Source: Oscillospiraceae bacterium (GTDB taxonomy: Bacteria > Bacillota > Clostridia > Oscillospirales > Ruminococcaceae). Taken from it: 64,000 nucleotides of DNA. Shown in pieces: positions 19,234 through 26,164 of the stretch. The first letter of the stretch is position 1; each line of letters starts with the position of its first letter. Position numbers and translations under genes: made by a program. The DNA is taken from assembly GCA_021201135.1 (NCBI GenBank), contig JAJQGT010000015.1, positions 29,457-93,456 of the forward strand. Direction: 5' to 3'. Under the pieces are notes generated by a model that was not told the origin of the DNA, did not search any database, and saw only the letters and a list, made by a program, of their open reading frames with translations.

Positions 19234-19314
19234 ATTCCCAGTCGTGAGACCAAGAGTTCCAAAGACAATAGACGTAATGAGGTCCAAAAGAAGCAAAACT
19301 TCAGTTAAAGTCAT
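19222..19314 (-). CDS. Type I toxin-like small hydrophobic peptide (30 aa)
   Basis: 30 residues: MTLTEVLLLLDLITSIVF, then GTLGLTTGNKKK. The MTxxEVLLLL start and NKK tail are shared with the 63.5-kb peptide and resemble putative holin-like toxins of Firmicutes. AGAGGTGATAGTTCGT precedes the ATG. Promoter, leader, convergent RNA and terminator have the same plan as the other four loci. Toxic function is inferred. Confidence 0.78.
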   Translation of the reverse strand: MTLTEVLLLLDLITSIVFGTLGLTTGNKKK

Positions 19315-19382
19315 ACGAACTATCACCTCTTTCCCTTAGGTATAAAAGGATCAAGCCGTTTTTTCGCTCTTCTACTGTCGAC

Positions 19383-19411
19383 ATTATAACATATAATCTA
19401 AATAGTGTCAA
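19383..19411 (-). promoter_or_regulatory. Promoter of the 19.3-kb toxin-like mRNA
   Basis: Minus-strand TTGACA (19406-19411), 17-base spacer, TATAAT (19383-19388). Confidence 0.88.
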
Positions 19412-19437
19412 CACAGAAGTTCGATAATAAGCGAAGC

Positions 19438-19471
19438 GCAAAACGCCGCCCAACAGGGCGGCGTTTTCATA
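19438..19471 (-). terminator. Terminator of the first solute-binding lipoprotein gene
   Basis: 10-bp stem AACGCCGCCC/GGGCGGCGTT with a 4-base loop and trailing Ts on the minus strand, 14 bases after the stop. Confidence 0.85.
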
Positions 19472-19484
19472 TCAACATTCGCAA

Positions 19485-20951
19485 TCAGCTATCATAATCG
19501 CTATCCAGGCTATACGGGTCATACTCCGCAATCTGGCTGTTCAACTGCTGGATGTAGTACTCAAGCTGTTCGTCATAGGACTCCTTGAGTTGTGCCCATG
19601 TGGTCGGATCTGCCGAATCAGCGATGCCTTCATAGGTCGAGACGACCGATTCGAGCTTGGTGCCGTAGCCTGCGCCGTAGACAACGAGGATGTTGTCGGT
19701 CGAGGTCGAGAGCTCATAGCACACGTCGTACATGTCGAGCATGTCGGAAGTCCAGAGGTAGGTCTCCTCAAGCTGAAGTCTGTCGATGTCGACGACCGTC
19801 GGGTCAAGGACCTTGAATCTCATGCAAGCCGCAAGAAGCGCAACGCCTTCGGGGTTCGGAGCACCCTGAACTATGCAGTAGCCGGAGGAGGCGGATTCGG
19901 TGTAGTAGTAGCCGTTGCCGTCGTCGTCACGGGGAAGGGGAACGAACATGAGCTCGCCCTCGGACATATCGCCCCAGACAGCTTCGATGTTCTCAACCGT
20001 GTCGGTGAACATCCACGAACCGCCGACATAGAAGAGGCAAAGACCCTCCTTGATACCGCCGCCGGTGGTGGAGTTGTTTCTTGTGTTCCAGTTTTCGTTG
20101 TTCCATCTCGGATAGATGCAACCGTTCTTCGACAGGTCATAGAGGAGCGAAGCCGCTCTCTCGATTGCCGCCGAGTCGGAATTGTTTTCGAACTGCTGAG
20201 TCTCGGTGTTATAGACGACTATCGTCTCGCCGCAGGAGTGCATAATACCTGCGCTGTACCAGAAGCCGTCGAGAGCATACTTGTCCTCGTCCGCATCGGA
20301 GAACTCGACGCACATCTCATAGAAGACGTCCCAGGTCCACTCATCATTATAATAGAGCTCGGCGGGGTCGTCGAAGCCGTTTTCGTCCATAACTCTTCTG
20401 TTATATGCGACGACGTTGGTGAAGGTGTTGTCGTATACTATTATATAAGGTCTGTCCTTGATGGAGAAGTAGGTATAGGCATATTCCTTTTCGCCCTCCC
20501 AGAGGGGGTCGTCATAGTCGATATAGTCGTCGACGGGGACGAAGATGCCCTTCAGACAGCTGTTCGGGAAGACCTCGTTGTCTCCGGGATAGAAGTCGGG
20601 CGAGTTGGACGCGAGAATCAGGTTTGCGAGCTCGTCATATCTTGTGTCCCAGGTGCACTCGTACCACTCAATCGAGCAACCGTATTTCTCCTGGAATGTC
20701 CAGTAGCCGGAGTTTATGATTTCGTCCTCGGAATAGTTCTGCATGTCGTCATACCACGCGAACCATGTGATGGAGCTTCCCGACACCTCGGTGTCCTCGG
20801 CATCCGGCAGATAAATTCCCGCCGCATTGAGGATAGCCTCGGCATCCTGTGTGGCGAATGTGAGTTGTACAACCTCTCTTGAAGAGCTTCCGCATCCGAC
20901 CAATGCAAAAATCATGATGGAAGCGAGAAGCAATGCTATAATCTTCTTCAT
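19485..20951 (-). CDS. Extracellular solute-binding lipoprotein (ABC SBP-like), paralog 1
   Basis: 488 residues from the ATG at 20951 (AGGAGG upstream). The open frame runs much further upstream but without start signals. Lipobox LVGC (Cys20) is followed by GSSSREVVQLTF and a long Asp/Tyr-rich region. Blocks such as NSGYWTFQEKYGCSIEW and MKEGLCLF-like segments resemble family 1 carbohydrate-binding proteins of ABC importers. No permease or ATPase gene is adjacent. It is clearly paralogous to 59113-60555, with long identical stretches. Ligand unknown. Confidence 0.78.
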   Translation of the reverse strand: MKKIIALLLASIMIFALVGCGSSSREVVQLTFATQDAEAILNAAGIYLPDAEDTEVSGSSITWFAWYDDMQNYSEDEIINSGYWTFQEKYGCSIEWYECTWDTRYDELANLILASNSPDFYPGDNEVFPNSCLKGIFVPVDDYIDYDDPLWEGEKEYAYTYFSIKDRPYIIVYDNTFTNVVAYNRRVMDENGFDDPAELYYNDEWTWDVFYEMCVEFSDADEDKYALDGFWYSAGIMHSCGETIVVYNTETQQFENNSDSAAIERAASLLYDLSKNGCIYPRWNNENWNTRNNSTTGGGIKEGLCLFYVGGSWMFTDTVENIEAVWGDMSEGELMFVPLPRDDDGNGYYYTESASSGYCIVQGAPNPEGVALLAACMRFKVLDPTVVDIDRLQLEETYLWTSDMLDMYDVCYELSTSTDNILVVYGAGYGTKLESVVSTYEGIADSADPTTWAQLKESYDEQLEYYIQQLNSQIAEYDPYSLDSDYDS

Positions 20952-20984
20952 CAGGAATCCTCCTAATTGTAATTTGATTCTAAT

Positions 20985-21013
20985 ATTATACAACTTTTTC
21001 GCACCCATTTCAA
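20985..21013 (-). promoter_or_regulatory. Promoter of the first solute-binding lipoprotein
   Basis: Minus-strand TTGAAA (21008-21013), 17-base spacer, TATAAT (20985-20990). The same -35 variant precedes the paralog at 60.6 kb. Confidence 0.8.
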
Positions 21014-21181
21014 TTAGACATTTTGTACAATTACCGTCGTCGTAATTTGTGCAGATTGACGAACGTCCTCTTTTCGACGCGCTTCGGCAGGTTTCCCCAC
21101 GCTGGAAACACGTTAATTTCTCCGTTTTTTGTGTAATCAGCCGAAAATCAGCCCTAAGTCGGGTATTTTGCTGGAAAAGTC

Positions 21182-21210
21182 TTGCAATTTTATAAGTTAT
21201 GTGGTAGAAT
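21182..21210 (+). promoter_or_regulatory. Candidate spo0A promoter
   Basis: TTGCAA (21182-21187), 17-base spacer, TAGAAT (21205-21210). The only good vegetative match in the 320-base gap; no clear sigma-H site or 0A box was found by eye. Confidence 0.6.
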
Positions 21211-21275
21211 CTGGAAGAGTTAAGGCTTTCCGCGGGGTCTTCTTCAGAACAATAACGGAGGAAATTGAAATAACA

Positions 21276-22088
21276 ATGGAAAAGTCCAAGAAAATAAAAG
21301 TACTTATCGGCGACGACAGCGAGGAATATGGCGTCAGGTGCGCAACCGCACTTCGTGATGCAGGGTTTTTCTGCATCATGCGCCCGAAGGACGGAAACAT
21401 CATCCTCGAGGCGATCAGAGACGAAGCGCCCGACGTGGCGGTGATGGACATGTGGATGCCGAACCTTGATGCGGTTGAGATTATGCGCAAGCTCAGGAAA
21501 TCGGGGCAGACGGGGACGATGTTCGTCGTTGCGACGCCCTGCGACAACGAGTTCGCAATCAGGCAGGCGATGGGCGAGGGCGCAAGCTACTGCATGGTCA
21601 AGCCGTTCGACTATTCCGTCCTCGGCGACCGAATCAAGGAGCTCATGGGCTACGAGGTCGTCGGCGCGGGCGAAGGGATAACCTTCTCGCAAAACGAAAG
21701 TAAAATTGCAACAAACACGATTACCAACGGCGTCGAGATAGATATCGTCGTGACCGAGATGATTCACATGCTCGGCGTGCCGGCGCACATCAAGGGCTAT
21801 CACTATCTCCGGGCGGCGATTATCTACTCCGTCCGCGACCCGCAGATGCTTGAGAGCGTGACGAAAATCATGTACCCGACCGTCGCGAAGGACTTCGGGA
21901 CGACGCCGTCCCGTGTCGAGCGCGCCATCCGCCATGCCATCGAGATAGCGTGGGACCGGGGAGACGTCGAGACCCTCAATTCCTTCTTCGGCTACACCGT
22001 CAACACCGGCAAAGGCAAACCGACCAATTCGGAATTCATTGCACTTGTGGCGGATAGGATTAAATTACGGTATAGGCAGTTCGCCTGA
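21276..22088 (+). CDS. spo0A: Sporulation master regulator Spo0A
   Basis: 270 residues. The N-terminal receiver domain has the acidic pair in IGDDSEEYG, the phosphoacceptor Asp58 in VMDMWMP and the conserved Lys in MVKPFD. The C-terminal effector domain has the Spo0A signature (HIKGYHYLRAAI, then TPSRVERAIRHAIEIAWDRG). Phosphorylated Spo0A turns on the sporulation programme and represses transition-state genes. The ATG at 21276 lies 13 bases after GGAGG, rather far; a TTG at 21265 is possible. Single-gene unit between a lipoprotein gene and the mobile element. Confidence 0.97.
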   Translation: MEKSKKIKVLIGDDSEEYGVRCATALRDAGFFCIMRPKDGNIILEAIRDEAPDVAVMDMWMPNLDAVEIMRKLRKSGQTGTMFVVATPCDNEFAIRQAMGEGASYCMVKPFDYSVLGDRIKELMGYEVVGAGEGITFSQNESKIATNTITNGVEIDIVVTEMIHMLGVPAHIKGYHYLRAAIIYSVRDPQMLESVTKIMYPTVAKDFGTTPSRVERAIRHAIEIAWDRGDVETLNSFFGYTVNTGKGKPTNSEFIALVADRIKLRYRQFA

Positions 22089-22112
22089 CGGCGAATGCCA
22101 GCAGTTTGCATA

Positions 22113-22240
22113 AACCCCTCAGTCGGAGTTTGCAAAGCAAATCTCCCAAAGTTCGCAAGCGAACTTGTGCGCTCCCCTTTCAGGGGAGCCTTTTTGTATC
22201 CTGCACAAACTTTCATGAGAACAAAAAAAGCCTCCCCTGA
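22113..22240. repeat. Left half of a composite palindromic repeat, interrupted by the 13.4-kb element
   Basis: Begins AAACCCCTCAGTCGG, contains CTCCCCTTTCAGGGGAG, and stops in the middle of the second palindrome after AGCCTCCCCTGA. The missing half is at 35650-35690. Joined, the two halves rebuild the layout of the intact copy at 57450-57589. Confidence 0.88.
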
Positions 22241-22310
22241 GCCAGCCACCCATAAGACAGGTTTCAGAAAAATCAATATCAGGGCGTCTGCCTGACGAGG
22301 ACGGTCAACA

Positions 22311-22344
22311 AAGCGGTATGCACTCTTTGCAGTGCATACCGCTT
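22311..22344. repeat. 14-bp perfect hairpin near the left end of the element
   Basis: AAGCGGTATGCACT (22311-22324) and its exact complement (22331-22344) with a 6-base loop and no T-run. Could be a recombination- or processing-related structure; function unknown. Confidence 0.75.
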
Positions 22345-22481
22345 GCTGTATAGGCATGAAATAGTATGTCACGAACTGCTCAAAATTTGCGTCAGGCTTG
22401 AAGATAACAGAAGCAAGGGCAGTTTACCGTATGCACAATTGAAAACGCCTTACATCGCAAAAAAGTGGCATTTTTCGACCT

Positions 22482-22982
22482 TTATTCCGACTGCAAATTC
22501 ACAACGTCTTTCCTCACAAACACCTCCGGCACGACACCCTCAATACAAAGTGTGCCGTCGGTCATAGCATCAATTCCGAAGGAGCTGAACATCCTGATTG
22601 CGTTGAAGAACTCTGTTTTCTTTTCGCCCTCAAGTCTCAGATCTTTCACTTTTATCGATATGTATCCGTTGCACATTTTCGGCTCAAGCGGATGCTGCTC
22701 AACCTCTCCACTGTTCTCCCTGACCAATTTGGTAAAGTAGGCACTCACCATCAGGAACTTCGCATATTGCGGCTCATTCAGTTCATAGTCCTCATCTTTC
22801 CTTGACTGCATATCTCTCCAGATATCCTGAACGAGCATTGAACCGGCAATGTCTCTGAGAAGTTCCGCAAACTTCGTCCGCTGTTCTTCATTCATGTTCG
22901 AAACGTCCCGCAATATTTTCTGTTTTGCCTCTACTTTCTCCTCAATCGTCATGTTGTTATACTTTTCATACCACTCTGTCAT
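22482..22982 (-). CDS. Unrecognised protein of the mobile element (166 aa)
   Basis: Start taken at 22982 (MTEWYEKYNNMTIEEK), which has GAGAGGAGTAAAGTT upstream; a longer frame to 23048 lacks a site. The first half is charged and probably helical (MTIEEKVEAKQKILRDV). The second half is mixed alpha/beta, with GYISIKVKDLRLEGEKK. No signal peptide, membrane segment or known motif. It follows the 109-aa gene by 13 bases and is probably co-transcribed. Last gene before the left end of the element. Function unknown. Confidence 0.7.
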   Translation of the reverse strand: MTEWYEKYNNMTIEEKVEAKQKILRDVSNMNEEQRTKFAELLRDIAGSMLVQDIWRDMQSRKDEDYELNEPQYAKFLMVSAYFTKLVRENSGEVEQHPLEPKMCNGYISIKVKDLRLEGEKKTEFFNAIRMFSSFGIDAMTDGTLCIEGVVPEVFVRKDVVNLQSE

Positions 22983-22995
22983 AACTTTACTCCTC

Positions 22996-23325
22996 TCAAT
23001 TTTTCGAAACAAATACATCTGCCACTGTTGCCGTGATTTGCACTGCACAATCTTCCGTCACCTCAATCGCAATAGATGCGATGCTGGTTGAGATTTCGCA
23101 GAGACGTTCGATTTCATCTTGCCGGACGTCAAGCGCAGTGAGTGAAGCAATTATTACCCCGTTTCGCTTGTAAGGCACAAGCTCTATTGACTCAATCCTG
23201 TTCACTCCTTCCGCGGTGATGTCCACGAAGAAGTCAAGAATCCTCTTGAATCTCTCCATCTGTAATTGGTTCACCACATACCCGTCGCACAGCATCAGCT
23301 CGTGCAGTATTTCGTCGTCTGTCAT
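22996..23325 (-). CDS. Unrecognised protein of the mobile element (109 aa)
   Basis: 109 residues with AGGAGGTAAAAATTT before the ATG. Short acidic, soluble protein with alternating hydrophobic strands (VIIASLTALDV, IASIAIEVTEDCAVQITATV), so probably a compact alpha/beta or beta fold. No known motif. It is separated from rhuM by a 205-bp gap with a terminator, so it may start a second small transcript with the 166-aa gene. Possible accessory factor or immunity-like partner; no evidence for either. Confidence 0.68.
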   Translation of the reverse strand: MTDDEILHELMLCDGYVVNQLQMERFKRILDFFVDITAEGVNRIESIELVPYKRNGVIIASLTALDVRQDEIERLCEISTSIASIAIEVTEDCAVQITATVADVFVSKN

Positions 23326-23473
23326 AAATTTTTACCTCCTGATTTTATTAAAAACGAAATGCCCGCACCGCTCACAATGAACTGTGCAGACATCTCGATT
23401 TCTACTATGTATGTACTTTTCCGACCCGTTTTTCCGGTCGGTTTTTCGTATTTTTTCTCTCACGATAAGAGGA

Positions 23474-23505
23474 AAAAATCGGGGTATTTTTATACCTCGA
23501 TTTCT
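23474..23505 (-). terminator. Terminator after rhuM
   Basis: Imperfect stem AAATCGAGGTAT with ATACCCCGATTT on the minus strand, followed by Ts; separates the four-gene cargo operon from the two small genes. Confidence 0.75.
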
Positions 23506-23530
23506 TAAAAAATTATAGCCATTTCTTTAG

Positions 23531-24538
23531 CTATTTTGATTTGTTCTTCGCCGTCTTCTCCACATCCTTAATAGTCTCAAGGTATGCCTCCTCAACCGGC
23601 GAGAGGTTCTCAGCTATGTACTTCTGGTATTCCGCATTTGCCTTTTCGATTGCCTGCTTGTGACTTACTTTGCCGGAATCTTCAAGAAGCGGTCTTTCAC
23701 CGGATGCAAGGACGTTGTCAAGCTGACGGATATAGTCGCTCATATACATCGGGCGGTGTTCGATGGCACTGATTTCCGCAAAATCGAAATATCCCGAAAC
23801 GAGGTTATTAAGAATCTTCAGCTCATCCTCGTTGAGATAGTTTTTTGCGACAGAAATGTCCTTCTTAAGTGGGAAAGCACCCGAAAAAGCTTTCAAGCCC
23901 ATAAACGGCTTGCTTGCATCGGCTCTTTCATAAATAACTTCTGCCGCAGTATGACCGTGAGCGGCATAGTGGAGCTTATTCTGGACGATTTTAAAGAACT
24001 GCACCGACTCGTCGCTATGCGGGTCATAGTCAACAGCAGTTGCATACAAATCAAGCACCTGACGATAGAGAACTTTCTCTGATGAGCGAATGTCACGGAT
24101 TCTGTCCAGAAGCTCTTTCCAATAAGTGCCTCCACCGTTACCCTTGAGACGCTCGTCATCCATTGTGAAGCCCTTGAGCATATACTCTTTCAGGCGTTCG
24201 GTCGCCCACTTGCGGAAATGAGTGCCGACGATAGACTTAACTCTATAGCCAACGGAAATGATTACATCGAGGTTATAATAATCGACTTTATACGTTTTTC
24301 CGTCCGTTGCAGTTGTTGCAAAATTTGCAACAACTGAATCTCTGTCAAGTTCTCCATCATCAAACACATTCTTTATGTGTCGTGAGATGGTTGATTTATC
24401 CCTCTGGAACAGCTCAGCCATTTGGTCAAGAGAAAGCCAAACGGTCTCGTTTTCAAATTTTACATCCAAATGTGTTGAGCCGTCTTCAGTCTGATATACA
24501 ATCACTTCACCGTGATTTGTGATTTCGTTGTTTGACAT
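23531..24538 (-). CDS. RhuM family protein
   Basis: 335 residues from MSNNEITNHGEVIVYQ (GGGAGGATAACT upstream; the ATG at 24565 lacks a site). It matches the RhuM (virulence RhuM) family. The N-terminal part has an HTH-like segment, VWLSLDQMAELFQRDKSTISRH, followed by YYNLDVIISVGYRVKS, the most conserved block. RhuM proteins are common on mobile elements and in defence islands, often near restriction or toxin-antitoxin genes, but their activity is not established. Fourth gene of the cargo operon, 19 bases after the PriA-like/EF-hand gene. Confidence 0.9.
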   Translation of the reverse strand: MSNNEITNHGEVIVYQTEDGSTHLDVKFENETVWLSLDQMAELFQRDKSTISRHIKNVFDDGELDRDSVVANFATTATDGKTYKVDYYNLDVIISVGYRVKSIVGTHFRKWATERLKEYMLKGFTMDDERLKGNGGGTYWKELLDRIRDIRSSEKVLYRQVLDLYATAVDYDPHSDESVQFFKIVQNKLHYAAHGHTAAEVIYERADASKPFMGLKAFSGAFPLKKDISVAKNYLNEDELKILNNLVSGYFDFAEISAIEHRPMYMSDYIRQLDNVLASGERPLLEDSGKVSHKQAIEKANAEYQKYIAENLSPVEEAYLETIKDVEKTAKNKSK

Positions 24539-24557
24539 AGTTATCCTCCCGATAAAG

Positions 24558-26141
24558 TTATTCAACGCTTTTCCTCAAAACCTTCTTCACCCTCTCCACC
24601 GGATACGGGGCGGTCAGGGCAGTGTGCTTCTCTATCGACACGACGATGCCGGTCAGCTCTTTGTTATCCGCTCCGACTGGGACGATTACTTTGTCGCCGA
24701 TGCCTATGTCAAGCCCGTTGGTCAGATAAGAATACGGCGTGCCGCTTTGGTTCAGAAGCACACGGCAGAACTCGTAAACTTCGGGGAGATTTTCGCCGGT
24801 GCGGAAAGCGTTCGCAAGGGCAAGTTTGTCCGGATTATTCGTTACTTCCGGCTCTTTCTTCTGAAGCTCTGCTCTGGCTTGGGCTTTGAGTTTGCGACCG
24901 TCTATGTCCTTGATGTAGTCTTCAATGTCGAGGTCCCAGTCGGGTTTACGGGTTTTCATCGGTTCGTCGGCATAGGTCATGAAAAGAGGCAGAACATAGT
25001 CACGAAAACGTTTGATGGTGTCGGTTTCTTCGTAGTTGTAGCAGTCATCCAAGACACTTTGCAGGAGCTGTTCCTTATCGTCTCCGTCAAAATCCGGATT
25101 CTTTAGAATTGGGGTGAGAAGTCCCAGAGCCTCATCGACATTGCCTTTTTCAAGCGAGGTTACAACCCATCCAACAAGATTGAAATTCACTCTCTTAAGG
25201 GAGCCGAAAAGTAATTCTGCAAATTCAGGATGCTCAACGATGTACTTTTTGAACTTCGTCATAAAGCTTTTCGGGTACTCATCAAGATTGGACAGGACAT
25301 ACTCGGTGCAGACAAGAAAGTTTCCGGGTTCCAATCCAAGCTCTTTCATAGGCGGCATGAACTCGTCAAGGATCCAGTTCCACGCTTTCAGAGCCAAATC
25401 CGCATCGTATCTTGCTATCTTTCTGAGAGAATTACACGGGTCAGTTTCACGAAACTCGTCCTCATCGGGGAGTTCAATCGGCAGTTCGAAATTCTCCTTG
25501 ATTGCCTGAGTGAACAGAAAAGCACCGTGACGGGTCAGATATTTTGAGGCAATGCTTGAACCCTCCGAGATGTATTTGCAGACCCTCAGTTCTTTCGATT
25601 CATCTGCACTGTCAGCCGGATAATGCTCGTACATCCTGACAACATAAGCGGCATCATAGCTTCTCTTATTCGGAAAATCGCTTTCGGAAAGCGGCTTGGA
25701 TACCGGTTCGGTATCTTCTTCATTTTCACCATCAATATGGCTCGTATTTGAAGATTGGGGATAGGTAGACATGGATGAATCCCAGTCTTTCTGGACAGAG
25801 CCGACTACCGGCTTTTCGGAAACATACTTCGGTTTGGCGCCTGCCTCCTCAAGCTCACGCATTTCTACCGCTTCGCAATATTCCTCTGGCGAATCGTAGT
25901 CATACGGGTCGATGTCGTAATCGTCGCCCTCGGAAGCCTCCGACTGCCAGTCGTGCTTGGAAACAGACGGGCTGAAAATAGGCGTGCTTGCAGGTTTGGC
26001 GTCGGGAATATCGGGGTCTAAAATCTGCTTCCAGATAAAGAAGTCCTCAAACGTAGCCTTCCCGTCTCCGGTCAGGTCGAAGAACTTGTTGAACGTGCCT
26101 TCAAAACTCGTGTCAAGACGGAATTTACCGGGTTTGGACAT
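24558..26141 (-). CDS. Unrecognised protein with EF-hand-like N-terminus and PriA-like C-terminal segment (527 aa)
   Basis: Start at 26141 (AAGGAGGCACTCCC upstream). Near the N-terminus FFDLTGDGKATFEDFF has the Asp spacing of an EF-hand or dockerin-like calcium loop. An acidic low-complexity stretch (about 50-160) follows, then a helical middle region (about 165-430) that could be a repeat scaffold. The C-terminal 60 residues (GIGDKVIVPVGADNKELTGIVVSI) resemble the 3'-end DNA-binding domain of primosomal helicase PriA. That would fit a DNA-end sensor next to a SNF2 helicase. Both domain matches are by eye; no enzyme motif is seen. Confidence 0.62.
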   Translation of the reverse strand: MSKPGKFRLDTSFEGTFNKFFDLTGDGKATFEDFFIWKQILDPDIPDAKPASTPIFSPSVSKHDWQSEASEGDDYDIDPYDYDSPEEYCEAVEMRELEEAGAKPKYVSEKPVVGSVQKDWDSSMSTYPQSSNTSHIDGENEEDTEPVSKPLSESDFPNKRSYDAAYVVRMYEHYPADSADESKELRVCKYISEGSSIASKYLTRHGAFLFTQAIKENFELPIELPDEDEFRETDPCNSLRKIARYDADLALKAWNWILDEFMPPMKELGLEPGNFLVCTEYVLSNLDEYPKSFMTKFKKYIVEHPEFAELLFGSLKRVNFNLVGWVVTSLEKGNVDEALGLLTPILKNPDFDGDDKEQLLQSVLDDCYNYEETDTIKRFRDYVLPLFMTYADEPMKTRKPDWDLDIEDYIKDIDGRKLKAQARAELQKKEPEVTNNPDKLALANAFRTGENLPEVYEFCRVLLNQSGTPYSYLTNGLDIGIGDKVIVPVGADNKELTGIVVSIEKHTALTAPYPVERVKKVLRKSVE

Positions 26142-26164
26142 GGGAGTGCCTCCTTTGCAGTCTT

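Noticed and set aside
20952..21935. Upstream extension of the first solute-binding lipoprotein to 816 residues
   Set aside because: The extension runs antisense through spo0A and lacks a start signal; a lipoprotein signal peptide must be N-terminal, which fixes the start at 20951.
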